DNA of 18,389 nt, taken from Methylococcaceae bacterium. Its GTDB lineage: Bacteria; Pseudomonadota; Gammaproteobacteria; Methylococcales; UBA1147. Positions 8,103 to 15,380 of the stretch are shown here, one piece after another (within the stretch, counting starts at the first letter, position 1; every line of letters begins with the position of its first letter). The position numbers and the translations under genes are program-made. The notes beneath the pieces are model-generated. The model had not been told where the DNA came from, did not search any database, and saw only the letters and a list, made by a program, of their open reading frames with translations. The DNA lies in NCBI GenBank assembly GCA_022616595.1, contig JAKEEL010000016.1:1-18389 (forward strand), in the 5' to 3' direction.

Positions 8103-9664
8103 TGAAAGTGCGTGCTCAGGTCGGGATGGTATTGAATCTCGACAAGTGTATCGGTTGTCACACCTGTTCCATCACCTGCAAGAATGTCTGGACTTCGCGC
8201 GAAGGCACCGAATACGCGTGGTTCAATAATGTCGAGAGCAAGCCCGGAATCGGTTATCCGAAGGAATGGGAAAACCAGGACAAATGGAACGGCGGCTGGA
8301 GGGTCAAGCAGAACGGCAAGCTGGAACCCCGGATCGGCGGGAAATGGCGGATTCTCGCGAATATCTTCGCGAATCCGGACCTGCCTGAGATCGACGACTA
8401 CTACGAACCCTTCGATTTCGACTACGAGCATCTGCACACGGCACCCGAATCCGAGCACCAGCCGGTCGCCCGGCCAAGGTCGTTGCTCACCGGTCAGACC
8501 ATGCAGAAGATCGAATGGGGGCCGAATTGGGAGGAAATCCTCGGCGGGGAATTCGAGAAGCGCAGCAAGGACAAGAATTTCGATCAGGTCCAGAAAGACA
8601 TCTATGGAGAGTTCGAAAATACTTTCATGATGTACCTGCCGAGACTTTGCGAGCACTGCCTGAATCCAACCTGTGTCGCTTCGTGTCCTTCCGGCGCGAT
8701 CTACAAACGCGAAGAGGACGGGATCGTGCTGATCGATCAGGATAAGTGCCGCGGATGGCGCATGTGCATCTCAGGGTGCCCCTATAAAAAGATCTATTTC
8801 AACTGGAAATCCGGTAAATCCGAGAAATGTATTTTTTGTTATCCGCGCATCGAGATGGGTGAGCCCACGGTGTGTTCGGAAACCTGTGTCGGGCGGATTC
8901 GTTATCTCGGCGTGCTGTTGTACGATGCGGACCGCATTTCCGAGGCGGCCAGTACGCCCAATGAAACCGATCTATATGAAAAGCAGTTGGAAATTTTTTT
9001 GGATCCTTTCGATCGCGACGTGATCGCGCAGGCCCGCCGGGACGGGGTGCCGGACTCCTGGCTCGAGGCCTCCAAAAAATCACCGGTCTATAAACTCGCG
9101 ATGGACTGGAAGCTGGCCTTCCCGCTTCACCCGGAATACCGGACCCTGCCGATGGTCTGGTATGTACCGCCCTTGAGTCCGATCCAGTCCGCGGCCGACA
9201 GCGGCAAGGTCGGCGTCAACGGGATCATTCCCGATGTCGATTCGTTGCGCATTCCGGTCAAATACCTGGCCAACATGCTGACTGCCGGAGATGAAAAACC
9301 CGTGACCGAGGCGCTCAAACGCATGCTCGCGATGCGCGCCTACAAACGCAGCCAGCAGGTCGATGGCGAAGAGAATCTCGAGGTGCTGGAACAGGTCGGC
9401 CTGAGCCGTGCCCAGGTCGAGGACATGTACCGCTATCTAGCGATCGCGAACTACGAAGACCGCTTCGTGATCCCGACCGGTCACCGCGAAGAAGCCATCG
9501 ACGCGTTTCCGGAACGCGGAGGCTGCGGCTTCAGTTTCGGAGACGGTTGCGGCGGCAGCAAAAGCAAAGTCAATCTGTTTGGCGGCAAGCAAACCAACAC
9601 GATTACCATTGCCGAAGTGAAGCGCTACAAACCGGTCAGACCCGTGACTCAGCAAGGGGACTAG
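8102..9664 (+). CDS. narH: Respiratory nitrate reductase, beta (iron-sulfur) subunit NarH
   Basis: NarH carries one [3Fe-4S] and three [4Fe-4S] clusters that pass electrons from the NarI hemes to NarG. The product has 520 residues (E. coli 512). Four Cys groups are visible: C16/C19/C22/C26 (CIGCHTCSITC), C183/C186/C191/C195 (CEHCLNPTCVASC), C216/C222/C226 (CRGWRMCISGC) and C243/C246/C258/C262 (CIFC..VCSETC). In the third group W219 replaces a cysteine, which is the known family feature that makes that site a [3Fe-4S] cluster. The start ATG 8102 has GGAGG 7 bases upstream and aligns with the family N-terminus (MKVRAQVGMVLNLDKC). The glycine/cysteine-rich tail (CGFSFGDGCGG) is family-typical. 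Confidence 0.98.
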   Translation: MKVRAQVGMVLNLDKCIGCHTCSITCKNVWTSREGTEYAWFNNVESKPGIGYPKEWENQDKWNGGWRVKQNGKLEPRIGGKWRILANIFANPDLPEIDDYYEPFDFDYEHLHTAPESEHQPVARPRSLLTGQTMQKIEWGPNWEEILGGEFEKRSKDKNFDQVQKDIYGEFENTFMMYLPRLCEHCLNPTCVASCPSGAIYKREEDGIVLIDQDKCRGWRMCISGCPYKKIYFNWKSGKSEKCIFCYPRIEMGEPTVCSETCVGRIRYLGVLLYDADRISEAASTPNETDLYEKQLEIFLDPFDRDVIAQARRDGVPDSWLEASKKSPVYKLAMDWKLAFPLHPEYRTLPMVWYVPPLSPIQSAADSGKVGVNGIIPDVDSLRIPVKYLANMLTAGDEKPVTEALKRMLAMRAYKRSQQVDGEENLEVLEQVGLSRAQVEDMYRYLAIANYEDRFVIPTGHREEAIDAFPERGGCGFSFGDGCGGSKSKVNLFGGKQTNTITIAEVKRYKPVRPVTQQGD

Positions 9665-9675
9665 AGCGAACACCC

Positions 9676-10374
9676 GTGAATACTCTAAAAGTGATTTCGG
9701 CGTTGCTGTGTTATCCGGACCAGGGTCTGTTTGAACACGGGGATGAGTTGTCCGCGGTGATTCGCGATGAGGCCGTGCTTCCCGAGTCCGACCAGCTTGC
9801 CCTAACCCGGTTCATCGAGGCTCTGTGTGCCAAGAATCTGATGGATGCGCAGTCGGAATATGTCGAGACCTTCGACCGGAGCCGCTCGCTGTCGTTATTG
9901 CTGTTCGAGCATGTGCACGGTGAGTCGCGCGACCGGGGTCAGGCCATGGTCGATCTGATGAAAATCTATGAGGATAACGGCTTCGAAATAGCCGTGCGCG
10001 AACTGCCGGATTTCATCCCGCTGTTTCTGGAATATCTGTCACAGCGTCCGGAAGCGGAGATTATCGAATGGCTGGGCGATGTGCAGCACATCCTGGCCTT
10101 GCTTCGGGCCCGGCTCGAAAATCGCCGGAATGCTTATAGCGTCTTGTTCTCGGCATTGTTGAACCTGATCCAAGCCAATGTTGACATGGAGTTTATTCAG
10201 CGCGAGGTTTCCGGGGAAAGCCGCGACGATAGCCCGGAAGCTCTGGATGAAGTTTGGGAAGAAGAAATGGTGACTTTCGGTGCCGACAAGGCTCAGGCGT
10301 CGGGAGTTCGGGGCGGCCCCCAAGAAGTTCGTATACCCGTAGAGGCGATTAAGGTCGCCCGGAGAACGCAATGA
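9676..10374 (+). CDS. narJ: Nitrate reductase molybdenum-cofactor assembly chaperone NarJ
   Basis: NarJ is a cytoplasmic chaperone that binds apo-NarGH and is needed for cofactor insertion and membrane attachment; it is not part of the final enzyme. The product has 232 residues (E. coli 236) and carries the family features LLCYPDQ near the N-terminus, YVETFDRSRSLSLLLFEHVHGESRDRGQAM, and ELPDFIPLFLEYLS. The chosen start is GTG 9676, right where similarity begins; the frame is open further upstream inside narH, but that part is shadow. It lies 11 bases after the narH stop and has only a poor ribosome site. Weak initiation would suit a substoichiometric chaperone, though this is inference. Its stop overlaps narI as ATGA. 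Confidence 0.95.
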   Translation: MNTLKVISALLCYPDQGLFEHGDELSAVIRDEAVLPESDQLALTRFIEALCAKNLMDAQSEYVETFDRSRSLSLLLFEHVHGESRDRGQAMVDLMKIYEDNGFEIAVRELPDFIPLFLEYLSQRPEAEIIEWLGDVQHILALLRARLENRRNAYSVLFSALLNLIQANVDMEFIQREVSGESRDDSPEALDEVWEEEMVTFGADKAQASGVRGGPQEVRIPVEAIKVARRTQ

Positions 10375-11051
10375 ATTATCTGAATGACCTGTTTTTTGGA
10401 ATCTATCCCTACCTCGCCGGAACCATTTTTTTTATCGGGAGCTGGATTCGATTCGATCGCGACCAGTATTCCTGGAAGGCCGGTTCGAGCCAGATGCTGA
10501 GCAGCCGGGATTTCAGAAAGGCGAACAACCTGTTCCATGTCGGCATCCTGTTGTTGTTTTTCGGCCATCTGTTCGGATTGCTCACGCCTCCCTCGGTCTA
10601 TCATGCGCTGGGGCTCACGACCCAAGTCAAACAGTTACTTGCAATGATTGCCGGCGGCCTGTTCGGCGGCGTCTGTTTCGTCGGCATGACCTTTCTCGTG
10701 AAGCGCCGCCTGACCGACCCGCGGGTCCGGGCAACTAGCAGCGCAAGCGATGTATTTATCTTGCTGTTGATTTATGTGCAGTTGATCCTCGGGCTGATCA
10801 GCATTCTGGTATCGGCCTTCCATTTGGACGGCGCGCAAATGCTGCTTCTGGCCGAGTGGGCGCAGCGCGTGGTCACGTTCCAGAGCGGCGCCGCCGACGT
10901 GGTTGCCGGTGTCAACGTAATCTACAAACTGCATATTATTCTCGGACTCACCATGTTTCTGGTCTTTCCGTTCACCCGCCTGGTCCATATCTGGAGCGCT
11001 CCGATCTGGTATTTGGGCAGGAGTTATCAGATCGTACGACAGAAAGGGTGA
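10371..11051 (+). CDS. narI: Respiratory nitrate reductase, gamma (cytochrome b) subunit NarI
   Basis: NarI is the integral-membrane diheme b subunit that oxidises quinol at the periplasmic side and passes electrons to NarH. The product has 226 residues (E. coli 225) with five hydrophobic segments, at about 5-25, 52-72, 88-110, 125-150 and 184-204. The four heme ligands are present at the family positions: H56 and H66 (FHVGILLLFFGH), and H188 and H206 (KLHIILGL..RLVHIWS). ATG 10371 overlaps the narJ stop (ATGA), and GGAG (10361-10364) lies 6 bases upstream. It is the last gene of narGHJI. The next gene converges from the other strand, ending 28 bases away, so no narK or further nar gene follows. 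Confidence 0.97.
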   Translation: MNYLNDLFFGIYPYLAGTIFFIGSWIRFDRDQYSWKAGSSQMLSSRDFRKANNLFHVGILLLFFGHLFGLLTPPSVYHALGLTTQVKQLLAMIAGGLFGGVCFVGMTFLVKRRLTDPRVRATSSASDVFILLLIYVQLILGLISILVSAFHLDGAQMLLLAEWAQRVVTFQSGAADVVAGVNVIYKLHIILGLTMFLVFPFTRLVHIWSAPIWYLGRSYQIVRQKG

Positions 11052-11065
11052 TTCCTGCGGTTGAA

Positions 11066-11104
11066 CGGCGCAGCTTTTCTCAGGCGCCGCGCGGAACGTT
11101 TTTT
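11066..11104 (+). terminator. Weak candidate terminator for narGHJI
   Basis: A 6-bp inverted repeat (CGGCGC at 11066-11071, GCGCCG at 11084-11089) with a 12-base loop lies just past narI. Six T residues follow at 11099-11104, but 9 bases separate the stem from the T-run, and the element overlaps the 3' end of the converging gene. It is poor as a canonical intrinsic terminator. Confidence 0.25.
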
Positions 11105-13518
11105 ATATCGCTAAACCTTGGAAAACAGAGTGCCGCGACCGCATACAGCAGCAGCGAGAAGAACATCAGCAGGGTGAATCCGAACTGAATCGCGACTAGC
11201 GTAGCCAGTATCGCGCTGATGACCGAGGCGCATCCGTTAATGCCCCAAGCCCAGGGAACCATTGCAGGGACTCTGGCGGCGACCGCGCTCAAGCCAAGCG
11301 GAAACGGAATCCCCATGAAAAACCCCGGGGGAGCGAGCAATAACGCTGCGATGAGAAATTTCACCGGTTGCGAAAGATTCACCAGTTCTACAAGCAAGGA
11401 ATTCAGTCCGAGTGCGAAGGCTAATCCAAGGGATAGAATCGCCGCGGTAGAATAGCGAACCGCGCCAAATCGGCTCTCCGGGGAATCGAAGCGTTGCGCC
11501 CAGCGGCTGCCCATCCCGGCGCAAATCAATATCGTGCTCAAGGTTGCGGTTATCGCATACAAGGGATGGTGCAGAAACAGGATGAATTTTTGGATCAATG
11601 CGATTTCAAGGAACATGAACGCGACTCCCAAAGGAAAAAAATACGCCAAGACCTTGTGCATCGGGGTATCCCCGGACCGCTTTTTCGCCACGCGAAGCGG
11701 CAGAAGGATCAGAACCATGCTGGCAAGGATGGCTTGAACCAGAGTCAGCATCAGGATCAGGTAGCCGCTTTCCAGCAGCGATATTCCACCGCTGCCGAGC
11801 GAGGAAATGATTTCCGGCAGGGAACGCCATTTGAAGAAATCGAAAAAATAAGGTTTGTCGTCTCTTGCGGCCTCGATATTGAATTTGTAATCGCGTTGAA
11901 AGGCGCTGGAATGCTCGCTGAGGAGGGCGTGACTTCCGAGAAAAAAATAGTCCTCGCGGACCTTGTTGTAACGGTTGGTTTGCTCGGGATGGATACCGGG
12001 AAAATAGACCGGATCGAAACTTCTGTCTTTGCAAAACTCCAGGGTACGCGTGATTTCCGGACCCGTAATCATGCCGTTTTTCACGATCAGAGTGCTGGTT
12101 TGCCAGCCTCTGATCAGAATCAGCTGCCGCCCTGGAAACGGAACCCTTCGATCCTTCAGCGCCTGAACCGCGGTGGCGAACATTTTCAGGGTGTCGCGCG
12201 GAGGGATTTTGGTCCACAGGCTCAGCGCGAGAACCCCCTGCGGAGTCAGTCGGCCCAGAAATGTTTTCAGCGCTTCCACCGTGTAAAGATAGTTTTCTCC
12301 CAAGGCTTGGAGACCGGCGGACGAGCCCATCGAATCCAGCAGTCCCAGTTGGATCAAATCGTATTCCGCGGCTTGGCCCTCGGCAAAACCGCGTGCGTCG
12401 GCCACGTGGATGGTAACATTGTCCCTGTGGTAAAGATCCCCGGAAAATCCGGCAAAGCGATCCTCTAACAGTCCGATTATCGCGGGATTCAACTCCACGG
12501 CATCGATATGCCCGGACTGATGATACAACGCTCGCAACACCTCGCCTCCGGTTCCTGCGCCGGGGATCAGCACCCGGTCGAAGTGCCTGAAATGGAACGG
12601 CAGGGCCGATGTGGCCTGGTCCAGCCAGTCCTGTTTTCGCGGCTCGTCGATCCGGTTGATCACGCTCAGGCTGTCCGCGTCGATATAAACACCGATCTGT
12701 TCCGGAATTTCGCCGCTCGCGTTCAGGCTCACACCCGGCGCGTGCCGGATCGGAGTGATTTGGCTTTCAAGGATGCTGATCCTGCCGAGCGGGCTTGAAC
12801 TTTCAAAGACAATCCGGTTGCCCGGTATCCGAAGCGCCTGGCTCAGACCCTTGTACGGAGAGTAAACCGGATGTATCCAGGCTTGCGGGAAAAAGTACAG
12901 CAGGCATCCGCAACCGATCGATGCGATCAACCAAGCGCTCGATTCGCGGTTCAGGGCCCACCAACTGGCGGCCGCGGCCAGGACTCCGGTCAGTGATACA
13001 ACCAGGACGGCGGTTTCCGGGAAGATATAAAACAGCAGGATGACCATCCCGAAACTCCCGAATCCCGCACCGGCCAGATCGGCCGCGTAAATGCCCGATA
13101 TGCCCTTCCTGTATCGGAGAAAACTCAAGCCGATGCTGTTCGCGGCAAAAAAAAACGGGCACATCAGAAGCAGATAGACCCGCAGCAGATAAAGGGACTG
13201 TCGCCAGTTCCAGAGCAGTTCTTCCGCATTGAATGGAACACGCTGAGCGAGCGCGAGCGCTCCGACCGAGGAGCCGGCGAACAACAGCAGATTCGCGATC
13301 ATGACAACCGAAAAATGCCGCTCCAGCCAGCCCGAAAATAAACTTAAAACGGTACCGCTGACACCAAAACCGAGCAAGGCCAGGCTGATGATCATGAACG
13401 CGAAATGATGCCACTGGATCATGGAAAACCAGCGCATCAACAATAGTTCGTAGCCCAACGCGGCCGCGGAAACCAGCGCGATGGAAACGCGCAGCGGGAA
13501 AGGACTGGCCTGCGGCAT
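11080..13518 (-). CDS. Polytopic membrane protein with central spermidine-synthase-like (SAM-fold) domain
   Basis: The 812 residues form three parts. Residues ~10-211 hold six or seven hydrophobic helices. Residues ~235-570 are a soluble Rossmann domain of the spermidine synthase/methyltransferase type, with nucleotide-binding loop VLIPGAGTGGE (316-326), acidic strand end DAVELNP (339-345) and DARGF (374-378). Residues ~583-800 hold about seven further helices, including the family-like stretches PLYAITATLSTILICAGMGS and WAWGINGCASVISAI. Membrane-embedded spermidine-synthase-like proteins are a known but poorly characterised family. The GGGDG loop of true SpeE reads GAGTG here, and the DSSDP-type catalytic segment reads LGLLDS (391-396), so aminopropyl transfer is doubtful. 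It begins 24 bases after the methyltransferase stop, in the same apparent operon; no clear ribosome site was seen before ATG 13518. Substrate and function are unknown. Confidence 0.8.
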   Translation of the reverse strand: MPQASPFPLRVSIALVSAAALGYELLLMRWFSMIQWHHFAFMIISLALLGFGVSGTVLSLFSGWLERHFSVVMIANLLLFAGSSVGALALAQRVPFNAEELLWNWRQSLYLLRVYLLLMCPFFFAANSIGLSFLRYRKGISGIYAADLAGAGFGSFGMVILLFYIFPETAVLVVSLTGVLAAAASWWALNRESSAWLIASIGCGCLLYFFPQAWIHPVYSPYKGLSQALRIPGNRIVFESSSPLGRISILESQITPIRHAPGVSLNASGEIPEQIGVYIDADSLSVINRIDEPRKQDWLDQATSALPFHFRHFDRVLIPGAGTGGEVLRALYHQSGHIDAVELNPAIIGLLEDRFAGFSGDLYHRDNVTIHVADARGFAEGQAAEYDLIQLGLLDSMGSSAGLQALGENYLYTVEALKTFLGRLTPQGVLALSLWTKIPPRDTLKMFATAVQALKDRRVPFPGRQLILIRGWQTSTLIVKNGMITGPEITRTLEFCKDRSFDPVYFPGIHPEQTNRYNKVREDYFFLGSHALLSEHSSAFQRDYKFNIEAARDDKPYFFDFFKWRSLPEIISSLGSGGISLLESGYLILMLTLVQAILASMVLILLPLRVAKKRSGDTPMHKVLAYFFPLGVAFMFLEIALIQKFILFLHHPLYAITATLSTILICAGMGSRWAQRFDSPESRFGAVRYSTAAILSLGLAFALGLNSLLVELVNLSQPVKFLIAALLLAPPGFFMGIPFPLGLSAVAARVPAMVPWAWGINGCASVISAILATLVAIQFGFTLLMFFSLLLYAVAALCFPRFSDIKNVPRGA

Positions 13519-13542
13519 GACCGGGGGTCGAAAATCGCTACA

Positions 13543-14292
13543 TCAATGACTTCCGGTCAATGGAACAAAGCGGACCGGAAGGATCTGTCGGGTGGTTACG
13601 AGCCCCTCCGAGTCTTTCTGAACCAGTAACAATTGCTGAACCATGAATCGGCTTCCGACCGGGATGATCATACGTCCCCCGGCTTTGAGCTGCTTCACCA
13701 GCGGCGGAGGGATATGGCTGGCCGCCGCGGTCACCACGATCGCGTCGAATGGCGCCTCAGATTCCCAGCCGAAGTAACCGTCCCCTTTGCGGGTCTGAAT
13801 ATGCTCGTAGCCGAGATTCCGGATTCGCTCCCGGGCGCCATCGGCCAATGCCTCGACGATCTCGATCGTAAACACCCGATCGACAATTTCAGCAAGAATC
13901 GCGGCCTGATACCCGGAGCCGGTTCCGATCTCCAGCACACGCTGGCCGGGCCGAAGTTTCAGTAAATCGGTCATGATCGCGACGATATAAGGTTGGGAGA
14001 TGGTCTGCCCGTAACCGATCGGAAGCGGACGGTTTTCATAGGCCCATTCGAGTTGATCTTCAGGCACGAATCGATGACGCGGGACCTTGCGCAGGGCTTC
14101 CAACACGGCTTCGCTCAGCACCTCCCGGTCCAGATATTGGCTGGTCTCGCGGACATCCTGTTCGATCTCTTGAATCATCTGATCTCTCCTGTTCCGGGTT
14201 GGGTCATCCGAGCCTGGACTGCCCGCAAATAACAATATCCAGGCGCTTAGGCAAAGAGTGAACCCGCGGACAAACATTTTTCGATGCAGCAT
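13543..14292 (-). CDS. pcm: Protein-L-isoaspartate O-methyltransferase with predicted signal peptide
   Basis: The family transfers a methyl group from S-adenosylmethionine to isoaspartyl residues, starting their repair in damaged proteins. The 249-residue product has a full catalytic domain: conserved PRHRFVP (71-77), GYGQTISQP (93-101, the substrate-side motif), SAM loop VLEIGTGSGYQAAIL (119-133), and DAIVVTAAA (183-191). Cytoplasmic Pcm is about 208 residues. Here an extra N-terminal ~30 residues (basic MLHRKMFVRG, then hydrophobic FTLCLSAWILLFAG, then polar SPGSDDP) look like a signal peptide, with no lipobox. An in-frame ATG at 14277 would keep the signal. Export would separate the enzyme from cytoplasmic SAM. 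Its neighbours are an exported protein and a membrane protein with a SAM-like fold, which suggests an envelope role. Confidence 0.88.
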   Translation of the reverse strand: MLHRKMFVRGFTLCLSAWILLFAGSPGSDDPTRNRRDQMIQEIEQDVRETSQYLDREVLSEAVLEALRKVPRHRFVPEDQLEWAYENRPLPIGYGQTISQPYIVAIMTDLLKLRPGQRVLEIGTGSGYQAAILAEIVDRVFTIEIVEALADGARERIRNLGYEHIQTRKGDGYFGWESEAPFDAIVVTAAASHIPPPLVKQLKAGGRMIIPVGSRFMVQQLLLVQKDSEGLVTTRQILPVRFVPLTGSH

Positions 14293-14426
14293 ATTTTTCG
14301 ATCGAGCGGTCAGTCACGAACTTGCTGAACGGCCGAGGTCCGGGTCGCTAGCATGGATTTTTGACAACAAATTCAGGGCGAGATTCGGGCTCCGGCTTTA
14401 ATATGGGTTAGCGTGTCATTCGGAAT

Positions 14427-15071
14427 TCAAGGATCGGAGAATCTTTTGCTCCCATTTCGGATTCCCTCGATCAGAATATTGAAAACCCGGAAACGGTACT
14501 GCGCCAATGCCAAGCCGATAAGCATCAGTGCGACGATTGCATAGAAAAATCTGTGGCTTCCCACCCGAAACGGAAATACGGCGCGGTAGATATTGTCGTT
14601 GCTAGGGTGTCTGGCCGTCACAATGCCGATGTAGTCGCCGGATTCATCGAATGCATGCTCTACCATCAGCACACCTTCGGGACGCAGCAGAGGGGCTTGG
14701 TAGAACACGCTATGGTTTTCCAGATTTTCGATCTGCTCCAGATCGCTCCATTTCGCGAAACGCCCGAGACCCGTGATGTCACGGATGATACGGAAGTCGA
14801 CGGGTACCTGCCTGAGACTCTCATGCAGATAACCCAGCACGAAAACGGTAGGCCCCGGATCGGGTAGATCTTCACAGAATTCCTGGTCCCGGCTCGTCAA
14901 TGGCTGATAAACCGTAAAGTGCGCTTTGTAGAAACCGAATTTGATAATGCACCGATCTTCCTCGATCATCACCCCGCCGTGGGCGGCGGCTTTGGCGCAA
15001 AGCACGATGAGCAAGAGTCCCGGGTACAGGCCTAACCGGCTGATCAGAGTTGCCCGGACGTTTCGGTTCAT
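14427..15071 (-). CDS. Conserved exported protein with C-terminal membrane anchor, unknown function
   Basis: The product has 214 residues. Residues 1-30 form a signal peptide (basic MNRNVR, hydrophobic LGLYPGLLLIVLCAKAAA) with a good cleavage site before H31, so the mature protein would begin HGGVMIEEDRC. A ~140-residue extracytoplasmic domain follows, with two cysteines (C41, C66) that could pair and histidines at 51, 83, 120, 139 and 155. Residues ~175-190 are a membrane helix (FFYAIVALMLIGLALA), followed by a basic cytoplasmic tail. I recall similar proteins as uncharacterised proteobacterial sequences but can name no family with confidence. It is probably first in a minus-strand operon with the exported methyltransferase (134-base gap) and the membrane SpeE-like protein. 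Metal binding is only a guess from the N-terminal His. Confidence 0.75.
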   Translation of the reverse strand: MNRNVRATLISRLGLYPGLLLIVLCAKAAAHGGVMIEEDRCIIKFGFYKAHFTVYQPLTSRDQEFCEDLPDPGPTVFVLGYLHESLRQVPVDFRIIRDITGLGRFAKWSDLEQIENLENHSVFYQAPLLRPEGVLMVEHAFDESGDYIGIVTARHPSNDNIYRAVFPFRVGSHRFFYAIVALMLIGLALAQYRFRVFNILIEGIRNGSKRFSDP

Positions 15072-15326
15072 TTTGTCAAATAGATCGTTCCGAGGATTGG
15101 AGAAACCGTGTCCTTCGGCGGCGGAAAGGGCTGGAGTGAGTGGATTAAAACGATCGATTCAGGACGGCGGCCAGTATACCATTCTCCTTGGACAGAAAAG
15201 GTTTGCCCTGTATTTTACCCGCACGCATTTTGAATTCGCCCGCCATCGGGTTCATAATCAAAAGCCCGGCATGAGACTCATCGATTCCCGCTTCGCGGCC
15301 GGTATACCATGCAGGTGAGGCGACCG
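15072..15326. other. Divergent intergenic region between the exported-protein gene and the uvrC leader frame
   Basis: No gene of recognisable family. A 96-codon minus-strand frame (15435-15145) overlaps the uvrC start, has no recognised motif and is probably spurious. The region should hold divergent promoters for the minus-strand cluster and for uvrC; only the minus-strand one shows a plausible -10. Confidence 0.4.
15173..15181 (-). promoter_or_regulatory. Extended -10 promoter element for the minus-strand cluster
   Basis: On the minus strand the bases read TGG-TATACT, an extended -10 element (TGn plus a 5/6 match to TATAAT). The region 17 bases upstream is poor as a -35 (CCTTTT), as is common with extended -10 promoters. 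Transcription would start near 15166 and leave a ~95-base leader before ATG 15071. Confidence 0.4.
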
Positions 15327-15380
15327 ATGAGCGAAATGTTCCGGGAACTCTTTGGTACGATTCATAAATTGATTGACTAA
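15327..15380 (+). CDS. Possible 17-residue leader peptide overlapping uvrC
   Basis: The frame ATG 15327 to TAA 15378-15380 encodes MSEMFRELFGTIHKLID. It has a strong ribosome site (AGGTGAGG at 15313-15320, 6-base spacer), while uvrC itself has none worth naming. The stop TAA shares its last base with the uvrC ATG (TAATG), a classic arrangement for translational coupling. An in-frame ATG at 15309 would give 23 residues. The peptide sequence is not recognised. It may exist only to deliver ribosomes to uvrC. Confidence 0.4.
   Translation: MSEMFRELFGTIHKLID

Noticed and set aside
11494..12468. 324-codon plus-strand frame downstream of narI
   Set aside because: Opposite the SpeE-like domain of the membrane protein. 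The translation has low-complexity Gln/Arg content and no family signature; the minus-strand frame is the coherent one.
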